From Paenibacillus oleatilyticus (GTDB lineage Bacteria > Bacillota > Bacilli > Paenibacillales > NBRC-103111): a stretch of 64,000 bases of DNA. The stretch is taken from the NCBI RefSeq assembly GCF_018998565.1, contig NZ_JAHNZO010000001.1, forward strand, positions 77,774-141,773. Reading direction: 5' to 3'. Positions 16,758 through 25,043 of this stretch are shown here, piece by piece (the stretch's first letter is position 1; the number at the start of each line of letters is the position of its first letter). The notes under the pieces were generated by a model. That model made no database searches and was not told the DNA's origin. It saw nothing but the letters and a program-made list of their open reading frames with translations. Both the position numbers and the translations under genes were made by a program.

Positions 16758-16813
16758 CTAACTCATGATATCAGGCAATTTATTTTACATTACATTTCAC
16801 GAGGTGAACCCGA

Positions 16814-17851
16814 ATGGAATCATCTGTTCAACCCGCTTCCTCTTCAACGCTTTATCGCTCCCGTATTACCGCCATCGGCAGCTACGTTCCCGAACGCCGC
16901 CTGACGAACGCCGATCTGGAGCGCATGGTCGAGACCAACGACGAATGGATCGTGCAGCGCACCGGCATTCGCGAGCGGCGCATCAGTGCGCCGGAGGAGT
17001 ATACGAGTCACTTGTGCATAGGAGCGGTACAGCAGCTTGTTGACCGTTACGGCGCCATGCTGGAGGATGTCGATCTGCTGATCGTCGGCACCAGTACGCC
17101 GGATTTCGCTTTCCCTGCCACCGCCTGCCGGATTCAGGCGCATTTCGGCATGAAGCAGACGACCTCCTTCGATTTAAGCGCCGCCTGCGCCGGATTCGTC
17201 TACGGCCTGCATCTGGCTAATGGGATGATCGCTTCCGGCCTGCACCGCAAGGCGCTCGTCATCGGCGCCGACGCCCTTTCCAAGATCGTCGACTATACGG
17301 ACCGTACGACGTGCGTGCTGTTCGGCGACGGTGCCGGAGCGGTCCTGCTCGAACGGGACGATTCGGACGCTTCCAACCCTCAGTTTATTGCCTATACGGG
17401 CGGTACCGACGGCAGCGGCGGGGCGCACATCTATCGCTCCCTGCTTGCCGATCATATGGAAGGCAACCCGGTGAACACGAGCGGCAAGCTTGTCCAGAAC
17501 GGCCGTGAGGTGTACAAATTTGCCGTCCAAACGATTCCGAAAGGCGTTAACGACCTGCTGACCCAAACCGGCTTGTCCACGGAGCAGATCGATTGGTTCG
17601 TCCCGCATAGCGCCAACCTCCGCATCATCGATTCCGTATGCGAGAAGATGGGGATTTCTATGGAGCGAACGCTGCATACGATCGAGAAGTACGGCAATAC
17701 GTCCGCGGCGACGATTCCGCTTGCGCTTGAAGAAGCTGTCCGGGAACAGAAGCTGAAGGACGGCGATACCGTTCTGTTGTTCGGCTTCGGCGGAGGGCTC
17801 GTCTACGGCGGACTGCTGCTGAACTGGAAGGCGCTATCTCCGAAAGTCTAG
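16814..17851 (+). CDS. fabH: beta-ketoacyl-ACP synthase III (FabH)
   Basis: This 345-residue enzyme condenses an acyl-CoA primer with malonyl-ACP to start fatty-acid synthesis; Gram-positive forms accept branched primers. The triad is visible: Cys125 in SAACAGF, His in PHSANLR and Asn in YGNTSAAT. The first ~15 residues are an extra Ser-rich tail compared with typical FabH. GAGGTGA lies before ATG 16814. It is a single-gene unit like B. subtilis fabHB (yhfB), with its own promoter and FapR box upstream and the shared terminator at 17864-17902 downstream. Confidence 0.93.
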   Translation: MESSVQPASSSTLYRSRITAIGSYVPERRLTNADLERMVETNDEWIVQRTGIRERRISAPEEYTSHLCIGAVQQLVDRYGAMLEDVDLLIVGTSTPDFAFPATACRIQAHFGMKQTTSFDLSAACAGFVYGLHLANGMIASGLHRKALVIGADALSKIVDYTDRTTCVLFGDGAGAVLLERDDSDASNPQFIAYTGGTDGSGGAHIYRSLLADHMEGNPVNTSGKLVQNGREVYKFAVQTIPKGVNDLLTQTGLSTEQIDWFVPHSANLRIIDSVCEKMGISMERTLHTIEKYGNTSAATIPLALEEAVREQKLKDGDTVLLFGFGGGLVYGGLLLNWKALSPKV

Positions 17852-17863
17852 ACACACGAAAAA

Positions 17864-17902
17864 AGAGTCCGTCCTTCCTCCTTGAGGTTAGGTACGGACT
17901 CT
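17864..17902. terminator. bidirectional terminator, fabH / end of glycosylation operon
   Basis: AGAGTCCGT/ACGGACTCT stem with T-runs on both strands. The last leftward gene stops inside it (stop codon at 17888-17890). Confidence 0.85.
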
Positions 17903-18184
17903 ATTTCTGATTACGGTCTTTCTAACCTCTTCGCCAAGCCAAGGCTTACCCGGAATTCCGCGCCGCAAGCGGCGGCGTATGCGGACTCCGGCCATTTTCA
18001 TAGCGATTTGGCGCTGATACCGGCTGATCGCCTCAATGTGCAAAGAAAGCCTGCGGGCCGTTTCCTCGGAGCTCTCCACGACATCGGCCATGCTTTCGAT
18101 CATGCGGGCCAGCGCACGCTGGCTGCGGGCGAGCGAATGAAGAATATGGAGCTTTGCTTTATTTTCCTCTTCATGCCAATTCAT
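17888..18184 (-). CDS. small helical protein, third of three related genes
   Basis: This 98-residue, almost entirely alpha-helical protein (LHILHSLARSQRALARMIESMADVVES...) has a basic C-terminus. It resembles the next two genes upstream in heptad pattern and in the repeated ...ALARMIE.../MEMALAKHL/LEEALAEHM motif. No known function; I recall similar ~100-residue proteins beside Paenibacillus spore-coat glycosylation genes. The start at ATG 18184 lies after the previous stop (18201); AAGGAAG is about 13 bases upstream, somewhat far, so the start is uncertain. It is the last gene of the long operon. Confidence 0.6.
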   Translation of the reverse strand: MNWHEEENKAKLHILHSLARSQRALARMIESMADVVESSEETARRLSLHIEAISRYQRQIAMKMAGVRIRRRLRRGIPGKPWLGEEVRKTVIRNRVRT

Positions 18185-18200
18185 TAGATTCGCCGCTTCC

Positions 18201-18524
18201 TTACGAATAATAATTTCCTCCGTCCCCATTTGCCGAGTCCGTTCCCCCCGCCTCGCTGCCTCCAAGCAGGATGTGCAGATGCTTGGCAAGTGCCATCTCC
18301 ATCTTCGTCATGCCTTCGATCATTTCGATCATCTGATCGTGCACTTCCAGCGATTTCTTCACTTGGTCCCCATGGTCCGCGAAATGGGCGCTGGACAAAT
18401 GTCCGCAGATCCATTGACACGAACGCGCAGCCTCCAGCGCTTTGGCTTCCAGAATCAATGCGATGTTATATTGGAATCGGGCAGCGGCCTGCATCATTTT
18501 ATGGTAGCTTTCGATTCTGCTCAC
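18201..18524 (-). CDS. small helical protein, second of three related genes
   Basis: 107 residues, helical, with SYHKMMQAAARFQYNIALILEAKALEAARS near the start and DQMIEMIEGMTKMEMALAKHLHILLGG near the end. The GTG start at 18524 has AAGGGGG six bases before it. It is part of the glycosylation operon and a probable paralogue of the genes on each side. No transmembrane segment or signal peptide is seen, so it is likely a soluble or scaffold protein of the forespore or mother cell. Function unknown. Confidence 0.7.
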   Translation of the reverse strand: MSRIESYHKMMQAAARFQYNIALILEAKALEAARSCQWICGHLSSAHFADHGDQVKKSLEVHDQMIEMIEGMTKMEMALAKHLHILLGGSEAGGTDSANGDGGNYYS

Positions 18525-18562
18525 GTCTAACCCCCTTTTCCTTCAGGCAACAGGATGCCGGA

Positions 18563-18853
18563 TCATTCCTCGTCGTCCGGGATTTCAACGATTTTGACAA
18601 TGAGCGCCATATGCTCCGCCAGCGCCTCCTCCAGATCGGCGAGCCCGCTTAAATAAACTCCGATGCTTTTCGAGACGTTCAAGGAATGCTCCGTCAACGT
18701 CTCGATATCTTGAAAGGAAGGGTTATCGGGCGGAATGTCGTGAAACAAATGGGCCATGTGCACGGCCACATGCCGGTTCGCTTCGAGAATATTGGCCATT
18801 TCCTGCTGGGATGCCGCCATATGCCGGATCATCCGGGTCACTTGCCGATGCAT
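18563..18853 (-). CDS. small helical protein, first of three related genes
   Basis: 96 residues, acidic and helical (ASQQEMANILEANRHVAVHMAHLFHD ... LSGLADLEEALAEHMALIVKIVE). ATG at 18851-18853 has GGAGG upstream; an in-frame GTG four codons earlier overlaps the ribosome site and is unlikely. Related in pattern to 18201-18524. Function unknown. Because it follows the last glycosyltransferase in the operon, it may assist assembly of the surface glycan layer. Confidence 0.65.
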   Translation of the reverse strand: MHRQVTRMIRHMAASQQEMANILEANRHVAVHMAHLFHDIPPDNPSFQDIETLTEHSLNVSKSIGVYLSGLADLEEALAEHMALIVKIVEIPDDEE

Positions 18854-18948
18854 CGTTCCCTCCACCTCCTCGCCGGCCGCATGCGTTCCGCTTTTTTAGT
18901 ATCCTATGCGCCTGCGGCACCCTGGTCCACGGCTCACGCCCAGACGGT

Positions 18949-19677
18949 TCATATAAAAGAATGCGGATCGACGCCCCATTTGTCGATGAACTTCTGGCGG
19001 TTCGTTGCCAGCAGAGCTTTAATTTTTTGTTCATTTTCCAGCCGGAAGCTTGCGCTGCCTTCGTGGTAAATGAAGGCGTCCCCTGCGATCAGCAGCCGGT
19101 ATCCCGCTTGCCGGGCACGGTAGCAGTAGTCGTCATCTTCAAAATGTCCCGGCGAAAAACGCTCGTCAAGCTCTCCTATACGCTCCATCAGCTCCCGTTT
19201 GAACAGGAAGCACAATCCGACGATCCGTTCGGTCTGCCGCCATTTTCCGCTGTCCGGCCGGTTCATGCGCGCCGTCATATCGGCGATCGAGGTGAAAGGC
19301 TCCTCGATCTGCTGCTTGCCGCTGGCATAGTTCGTCATGGGGCCGACGATACCGACATCGCCGCTGCTGTACAGGCAGCGCATCATATTGTCCAGCGCGC
19401 CGGCCGTCAGCCGCGTGTCATTGTTCAGCAGCATCAGCGCATCGCCTGAGGAGAGGCGCAGCCCGAAGTTGCACGCCGCGGGAAAACCGCGGTTCACGGG
19501 TAGTGAGACGAGCTTGACTTCATGCTTCAGGCACAGCCGCAGCGACGAATCGGTCGAGCCGTTATCGACCACAATCACTTCGTGAGGAATAGTGACGTGC
19601 CGGCGGATCGATTCCAGGCATAAAGCCAGCCACTCGGCACCGTTACAAGTCGGAATAATGATACTGACGGTTTGCAT
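18949..19677 (-). CDS. glycosyltransferase family 2
   Basis: This 242-residue soluble GT2 has VSIIIPTCNGAEWLALCLESIRRH for nucleotide binding, VVDNGSTD, the LLNNDTRL DXD-type metal motif (~residue 90) and FSPGHFEDDDYCYRARQAGYR with the catalytic acidic residues. This is the rhamnosyltransferase-like subgroup. Its ATG overlaps the stop of the previous gene (ATGA at 19677), so the genes are translationally coupled. The acceptor is unknown; with dTDP-rhamnose genes at the head of the operon, rhamnose is the likely donor. Confidence 0.85.
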   Translation of the reverse strand: MQTVSIIIPTCNGAEWLALCLESIRRHVTIPHEVIVVDNGSTDSSLRLCLKHEVKLVSLPVNRGFPAACNFGLRLSSGDALMLLNNDTRLTAGALDNMMRCLYSSGDVGIVGPMTNYASGKQQIEEPFTSIADMTARMNRPDSGKWRQTERIVGLCFLFKRELMERIGELDERFSPGHFEDDDYCYRARQAGYRLLIAGDAFIYHEGSASFRLENEQKIKALLATNRQKFIDKWGVDPHSFI

Positions 19678-20864
19678 CAGGCATCGCCTCCGATATAGCG
19701 TCGTTTGCGCAGCACGTCCGGATACGCGAGCCGCTCGCCCATCCGGTCGCCGGCCAGCTTCAACGCTTCCAGATGGTCTCCCACGATCATGGAAGCCACC
19801 GGATTGCCGCGGCCGCTGTTCAGCTTGCGCCGCTTGTTGCCCCGGATGACGTTCACCCGGCCCGCATTGCCGACCCGGAGCTTGAGGAGCAAGGCAAGCG
19901 CCTGCGCTTTGGGCGGGACCGACAGCAGCTCAAGGCCCAGCGTCTCTACTGCATGCCGCGACAAAGCGTGCGGCACGGCCGTAAGCGAGCTGGCCTTCAG
20001 ATCCGGCCGTTCCAGCGCTCTGTTTAAAAATTGCTTCATGATCGTAACGGTATCCTGTCGGCCGAACGACCCCAGATACGGATAAATGTTGTTGAGCGCC
20101 ACATCGAGTCCTTGTTCGATGCCGTGGACGAAAGGCACGAGCTGCTCCGCCGGAATCGGCATATCCCCGTCCGTGAAAAGCAGGATGTCGGCCCGGGCCA
20201 GCTTGGCGCCGACCGCTCTTCCTACGTCGTGACCGAGCGCCTGCGGATAAGATAGCACGATCGCCCGTGAAGCCGCTCTGGCTTGCCGGAACGTCTCGTC
20301 GCTCGAGCCGTTGACGATGACATACGTCTCGTCCGTCAGCCGGTCCGCCTCCTTCAGCACGGCAGCGATCGTGCGCTCCTCGTTCTTGGCCGTCACGATA
20401 ACGGCCACCGAACGCTCCGTCGGAAGCGGCACCCAGTTCGGCGCCGTCCGGCCCATGCCTGCGAAGAAGCCGCGGACATAGCCGGCCGCCGCAGCGTGAT
20501 AGCGGGCCCAGGGAGAACCGGTCAAGCCCCGTTCCTTCACCCGCGCCGCCCAGCGGCGGTTCAGCAGCCGGCGGAGCTCGCTCTCGCCCTGCGGCGGCTC
20601 AGGCGGAGCGTCCGCGCGGCCAAGTTGCAGGCCGAGCCGATAGGCGGCCCCGCCGTAAGCTCTAGACGCCGCCGGCTTCCTGGGCAGAAACAGCCGGGGG
20701 CCGGAGGCCGTTCGCTTCCGGGCGCGCTTCCCCCCCGCTGCACGCTTCTTCCGCGCGGGCGCAGCCGCTACGACCGCCTTGCCGTCTTCCTCCGGCGGCG
20801 GCTTGCGGACAAGGCGGCCCCGAACCGCCGGTTTCTCAAACAACATCGCCTGCTGCTGCCTCAT
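19677..20864 (-). CDS. glycosyltransferase family 2 with basic N-terminal extension
   Basis: 395 residues. Residues ~1-65 are low-complexity Arg/Lys/Ala/Pro-rich; ~65-150 are helical; the GT2 core follows (SVAVIVTAKNEERTIAAVL, VIVNGSSDET, LLFTDGDMPIPAEQLVPFVHG). The core is a paralogue of the enzyme at 20873-21676 (shared GHDVGRAVGAKLA, IVGDHLEA). ATG 20864 has GAGGTG eight bases upstream; the alternative GTG at 20876 overlaps the previous stop. The basic tail is unusual for GT2 and echoes the Arg-rich protein at 24670. The donor and acceptor are unknown. Confidence 0.8.
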   Translation of the reverse strand: MRQQQAMLFEKPAVRGRLVRKPPPEEDGKAVVAAAPARKKRAAGGKRARKRTASGPRLFLPRKPAASRAYGGAAYRLGLQLGRADAPPEPPQGESELRRLLNRRWAARVKERGLTGSPWARYHAAAAGYVRGFFAGMGRTAPNWVPLPTERSVAVIVTAKNEERTIAAVLKEADRLTDETYVIVNGSSDETFRQARAASRAIVLSYPQALGHDVGRAVGAKLARADILLFTDGDMPIPAEQLVPFVHGIEQGLDVALNNIYPYLGSFGRQDTVTIMKQFLNRALERPDLKASSLTAVPHALSRHAVETLGLELLSVPPKAQALALLLKLRVGNAGRVNVIRGNKRRKLNSGRGNPVASMIVGDHLEALKLAGDRMGERLAYPDVLRKRRYIGGDA

Positions 20865-20872
20865 CGATCCAT

Positions 20873-21676
20873 TCACCTCACCATATTGCGGTTTCGCATC
20901 AAATCGGTATGGCCTCCTCGCTCGCCCGCCGTCGCGGTCAGCCAGCGAATCGCCTCCAAATGGTCTCCTATGATCAATTGACCGACCGTATCGGTGCCAT
21001 GCGTTGTCCAGCGCCGTTTGCGCAGCGGATTCAAGCGTCCGACCGGCACAAAATGGACCTGCCGCACGACAAGTCCCTTCTGCACGGCCATCGCGTGCGC
21101 CTTGGGGGGAACCGCAAGCGCCTCCGCTCCGATCGCTGCGAGCGCCCTGCGGCTGATCGCATGGGGAATGGTCGTCATCGAGGTCCCCTGTAGATCGGTC
21201 CGGCCGAGCGCCGCGTTCAGCGCGTGCTTCGCCAGCACGACCGGATGGGCGCTTCGTGTCCGGATCGGTCCCAGATAACGGTTCAAAGCCACATCCACTC
21301 CTCTGTGCACCGCATGAACGAACCGCCTCAGATCACGCGCGGGAATCACCATATCGCCATCGAGGAACAGCAGGATTTCCCCGTTCGCAAGACCGGCTCC
21401 GATGCTTCGTCCGACGTCGTGGCCGAGCGGCTCCTCGAAGCTGACGACCCTCGCGCCCATCGATTCGGCGATTTGCTTCGAGCCGTCCGTCGAGCCGTTG
21501 GCCACAACGATGATTTCCAGCTTCCCCGCACCGATCTTCCTCACTTCCCGGAGTATGGAAGGCAGCTTTTTCCGCTCGTTGATGACCGGAATAATGACCG
21601 AGAGGTTCGTCGTCCGAACTGCAGCCGGCCCCAAGACGCCGCCTCTCCGATTACGAGACTTGCGAATATGCCGCAT
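20873..21676 (-). CDS. glycosyltransferase family 2
   Basis: 267-residue GT2: LSVIIPVINERKKLPSILREV, IIVVANGSTDGSKQIAES, LLFLDGDMVIPARDL (DXD at DGD) and GTSMTTIPHAISRRAL. The basic N-terminus has ~20 residues. GAGGAGGGAG precedes the ATG. It shares most core motifs with the following gene and probably arose by tandem duplication. Part of the spore-surface operon; substrate not known. Confidence 0.85.
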   Translation of the reverse strand: MRHIRKSRNRRGGVLGPAAVRTTNLSVIIPVINERKKLPSILREVRKIGAGKLEIIVVANGSTDGSKQIAESMGARVVSFEEPLGHDVGRSIGAGLANGEILLFLDGDMVIPARDLRRFVHAVHRGVDVALNRYLGPIRTRSAHPVVLAKHALNAALGRTDLQGTSMTTIPHAISRRALAAIGAEALAVPPKAHAMAVQKGLVVRQVHFVPVGRLNPLRKRRWTTHGTDTVGQLIIGDHLEAIRWLTATAGERGGHTDLMRNRNMVR

Positions 21677-21742
21677 AGCTCTCCCTCCTCTCCATGAAAC
21701 GATTCCGCCATGCGCCAGCCAAAGAAAACCGTCGTCTCCCCG

Positions 21743-22657
21743 TTACGGGGCCGCTTCCATCCATTCCCGCAGTTCTTCAAGCATGCGGTCGTAGCCGGGA
21801 ACGGCAAAATCAAGCTCAGGGCGAGTCGAGCGCAGCGTACGGTCCAACGCGACGGTATCGTCGGGCCGGATGCAGACATCGCGTTTATCGAAGATCCGCT
21901 TCATTCGCTCCAGCAGATCGTATTTGCTGATGCTCTCCGCCGCGGTCAAATGAACGATGCCGCTTAACCGGTCTTTCCGCTCCGCCGCATAATGGATAAA
22001 TCTCGCCAGCTCCAGCGTCGTCACCCCGTTCCACGGCACGCGGACGAATCCCCGGATCTCCCCCTGCTGCCTCAGGAACCAGGGAAGCAGCCCGCTGCCT
22101 TCCTCCTGCAGCTCCGGTCCGATCAACGACGTACGGATCGTCAGATGGGGGGCCCGCACCACTTCGCCAAGCGCTTTCGTTCTGGCATACGCCGTCGTCC
22201 CGTCGGGCACGTGGCGTTCTTCGTAGCGGCCGCGATTTCCCAGAAATACGCTGTCCGTGCTGATCTGGATGAGCCTTGCGCGCAGCCGGTCGGCCAGCTC
22301 CGCCAGTTGGTGCGGCAGCAGGCCGTTAATCCGGACGGCTTCAAGCTCCCTTTGCCGGGCTGCATCGTACATGATCCCGAGGGCGTTGACAATCAGATCG
22401 GGACGCACCGCCTCCACCAGCTTATCGACCATCACGCTATCCGACGCGTTGAGGTAAAGACCCGCCCCTGGGAGCGGCCAAGACCGCCCGCAGTCTGTTT
22501 TTCCGTGTTCCGTCGTATAGAACACTTCATACGAAGTGCAAGCGGCGAAATACCGCAGCAGCATATGTCCCGTCATCCCATCGCCGCCGATCACGAGCAC
22601 CTTTATCGGCTCGCCCTCTCCGTACGGCCATCTTTCCTCATCGCGGTACCTCACCAC
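21743..22657 (-). CDS. RmlD-like SDR nucleotide-sugar reductase/epimerase
   Basis: The core reads KVLVIGGDGMTGHMLLRYF (Rossmann loop), LIVNALGIM, QISTDSVF, then YARTKALGE with the SDR Tyr-x-x-x-Lys. This is an RmlD-type reductase fold, distinct from the canonical RmlD at 27797. The start is uncertain: GTG 22657 has GGGGAGG upstream and adds ~17 residues; an AUA at 22604-22606 would give a canonical MKVLVIGG start with GGAGAGG nearby; TTG 22813 overlaps the upstream gene without a site. It probably makes or modifies another 6-deoxy sugar for the same glycan. Confidence 0.75.
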   Translation of the reverse strand: MVRYRDEERWPYGEGEPIKVLVIGGDGMTGHMLLRYFAACTSYEVFYTTEHGKTDCGRSWPLPGAGLYLNASDSVMVDKLVEAVRPDLIVNALGIMYDAARQRELEAVRINGLLPHQLAELADRLRARLIQISTDSVFLGNRGRYEERHVPDGTTAYARTKALGEVVRAPHLTIRTSLIGPELQEEGSGLLPWFLRQQGEIRGFVRVPWNGVTTLELARFIHYAAERKDRLSGIVHLTAAESISKYDLLERMKRIFDKRDVCIRPDDTVALDRTLRSTRPELDFAVPGYDRMLEELREWMEAAP

Positions 22658-22751
22658 CTTTTTCCGCCTCCCCGATTGCAATCCCTGCTTCGCCAAGCCT
22701 TCGGCTAACCGAAGCCGGCCGTCCCGGGCGGGCCCGGGTGCGTATTCGGCG

Positions 22752-24461
22752 TTAAAGCCTCCTGCTGCGAGCCGGGTTATGACGTATGGCCCGGCCCGCC
22801 TGCTTCGTTCCAAGATACCGGCGGCGCTTGCGCTTGGGGCTCCGTCTGCGGTCTCCGCCGAGCGGCAGGACGCTCAGTTCGGCGCTCGGCAGCTGCACGA
22901 CACGAGTCGGATCGAGGCCCCGCTGCCGCAGTGCCGCTTGCGATACGACCGGCAGTCTCCGGCCGCCGGTCAACAAATACACGAGCCGTCCCTCGCCCCT
23001 AGCCAGCATGACGGAAGGACGATTCCGAGGCGACGGAGGATCGTGCCGCAGAACGCGCCCCGTCGGGAAACGGTGCAGCACCGCATCCGGCACCACGCGG
23101 ATATCCTCCACCCGATAGCGGTAAAAGCGGAATGCCTCTGCGGAAGCAAACGGCCGCTTCCTTCCTTGCTCCAGCAAAAACACGGCCGGGCTCCACTTTC
23201 CTTTGTAGACGGCATTGGGCCGGAGCACAGGCAGCGAGCCCGGCTTTCTCCTGCGCCGAAGCTCCAGGGCACGCTTGCGGACGCTCGCCATCAGCATCGC
23301 AAGCCGTTCCCGGTACGCCTCCTCCCCATACGCCGCTTCGGCAGAACGCCGGCTGGCTTCCGCCCTAGCCTCAAGCTGCGCTCCGGCCTCTAAGCACTTC
23401 AGCACGCGGTCCGTCAAAGCCTCAACGTCTCCTTGCGGCGCCAGCAGCCCCGAGCCGCCGGTTGCCGTCAGCATCTCTTCCAAGCCGCCGCTCCGGTAAG
23501 CGATGACGTTTTTTCCGAGCAGCCATCCGTCGAGCGCCGTCATGCTGAAGCTTTCCTCAAAGAGGCTTGGCACGACGATCAAATCCATCGCCGCCAGCAC
23601 TTGCTCGCGGTGCGGTTCGAGTTCCACGTAATGAAACCGGCTCTCGTACCCCGATTCTTCGATCATGCGGCGGCAAAGGCGGTAGTGCGCTTCGTCGCAG
23701 ACGCTGCCAGCCACCAGGAAGCGAACGTCCGGATGCACGGCCGCCACCTGCACGGCCATAGCGGTGAACCACGAGAGTCCCATTTCGGGCTTCAATCGGG
23801 GTGCGGCAAAGCCAACGATCCGATGCTTCTCGTCGACGGGCAGGGCCGATCGGAGCTTGTGGCGATAGACGGGGTGAAGATCCGGGTTTAATTCCTCGCG
23901 CCTTCGGGTCGGAGGGAGAAGGAAAATTTTGCTCTCGGACGCTTTTGTTCGCAGCGGCTCAAGCGAGGCGTCCGACACGCCGGCAATCCAGTCGGCGTAA
24001 CGCTCGATCTGCTCCCCGGTATGCGGCGCCCAAGCCGGGTCGGTCACCGTTTCGGTCAACAGCCAGAGCACCGGAATGTGGAGCATCTTGGCCGCTGACG
24101 CAGGAAGCACGGGATGGGGACCACCGACAAGCACGATATCCGGCTGCCGCATATGCAGCAGATTGACAAGGGGCCCGAACGCCGGATGTCGCCGGATGTC
24201 GGCGTCCGGCGATTCTTCATGCTCTGCAGACGGCACCGGGTGCACGATGACCGGCAAGCCGGCTTGGATCGCCAGGACGCCAGGTTCGTCGGCCACCAGC
24301 AGGCACTCGGCCTGCTCTTTCAGCTCCCGGATCAGCGTCAGCATATATTTTTCCATGCCCGTCAAAGCCCGCCGGCCGCTGTTGGGAACGAAAAACATGA
24401 TGCGGAGCAGAGCCGGAGAACGTTCCATCCCCAGTCCGCCGCTGTCCTGTTCCACCTGCAT
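22752..24461 (-). CDS. GT4 glycosyltransferase with C-terminal repeat domain
   Basis: 569 residues. Residues ~20-390 form a GT-B fold with the retaining motif FEESFSMTALDGWLLGKNVIAYRSGGLEE (E-x7-E, ~310-335). After an Arg-rich linker come two ~60-residue repeats (VYKGKWSPAVFLLEQGRKRPFASAEAFRFY... and LVYLLTGGRRLPVVSQAALRQ...). I associate this VY-x-x-xG-x-x-RP pattern with secreted wall proteins rather than with glycosyltransferases, so it may anchor the enzyme to the coat. The C-terminus is strongly basic. The start has GAGG-type purines just upstream. Substrate unknown. Confidence 0.8.
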   Translation of the reverse strand: MQVEQDSGGLGMERSPALLRIMFFVPNSGRRALTGMEKYMLTLIRELKEQAECLLVADEPGVLAIQAGLPVIVHPVPSAEHEESPDADIRRHPAFGPLVNLLHMRQPDIVLVGGPHPVLPASAAKMLHIPVLWLLTETVTDPAWAPHTGEQIERYADWIAGVSDASLEPLRTKASESKIFLLPPTRRREELNPDLHPVYRHKLRSALPVDEKHRIVGFAAPRLKPEMGLSWFTAMAVQVAAVHPDVRFLVAGSVCDEAHYRLCRRMIEESGYESRFHYVELEPHREQVLAAMDLIVVPSLFEESFSMTALDGWLLGKNVIAYRSGGLEEMLTATGGSGLLAPQGDVEALTDRVLKCLEAGAQLEARAEASRRSAEAAYGEEAYRERLAMLMASVRKRALELRRRRKPGSLPVLRPNAVYKGKWSPAVFLLEQGRKRPFASAEAFRFYRYRVEDIRVVPDAVLHRFPTGRVLRHDPPSPRNRPSVMLARGEGRLVYLLTGGRRLPVVSQAALRQRGLDPTRVVQLPSAELSVLPLGGDRRRSPKRKRRRYLGTKQAGRAIRHNPARSRRL

Positions 24462-24669
24462 CCCCTCCGCCTCGGGTTTGTTTTCAAGTCTTTATAATAT
24501 ATTAGGGAAATAACCAGTCCGGCACGACATTTACCCATTCTGCCGCCTAAAGAACCGACTCCATGCCGGTCTCCGCCCTTGCAGGGCTTGTCCGGTTTCA
24601 CAGGAGCGGAATGCCGGGACATTCCTCTTTGAGAAATCCTCGGCAAGTTCGGCTCCTGCGATTTTCCGC

Positions 24670-24936
24670 TCAGCCTTGCGGCGCTCCGCCGTCTTGGAGC
24701 CCTCTGGCGAAGCCGAGCGCAAAGCCTTCGTTGTACGCTTTGTTGAATGCATCGTTATAAATCTGCTGGTAGCTGCGCCGCCTTGGCCTTGCGACCCGCC
24801 GGCGCCGCCGTCCTGTCCTCAGCGTACGGCGTCTGACCCGCCGCCGGTTGCGGAGCGGCCGAAGGCTGCGTCTCCTCTTCCGGACCCGGCGCAGCCTGGT
24901 TCTACCCGCCCGCTTGCGCGCAATGCGTTTGGCCAT
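24670..24936 (-). CDS. arginine-rich small protein (protamine-like N-terminus)
   Basis: 88 residues. About half of the first 54 are Arg, in runs of two to five separated by single Leu, Val or Thr. The last 34 form a helix-like tail SYQQIYNDAFNKAYNEGFALGFARGL. It has an excellent ribosome site (GAAGGAGGGACGGAGG), so it is a real gene despite its odd composition. The tail motif YNxGFxxGFxxG resembles the N-terminal WENGFRLGMSGGY of the next protein. It may bind DNA, RNA or an acidic coat polymer; no family recognised. Confidence 0.7.
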   Translation of the reverse strand: MAKRIARKRAGRTRLRRVRKRRRSLRPLRNRRRVRRRTLRTGRRRRRVARPRRRSYQQIYNDAFNKAYNEGFALGFARGLQDGGAPQG

Positions 24937-25043
24937 CCTCCGTCCCTCCTTCCATCCGCTTACGTCTCTATACCATATGCCGATGTTGGCGGAAACGAAC
25001 GAAGCAAAAGCGCCTATTTCGCAGCAGACGGAAAGTTACCGCA

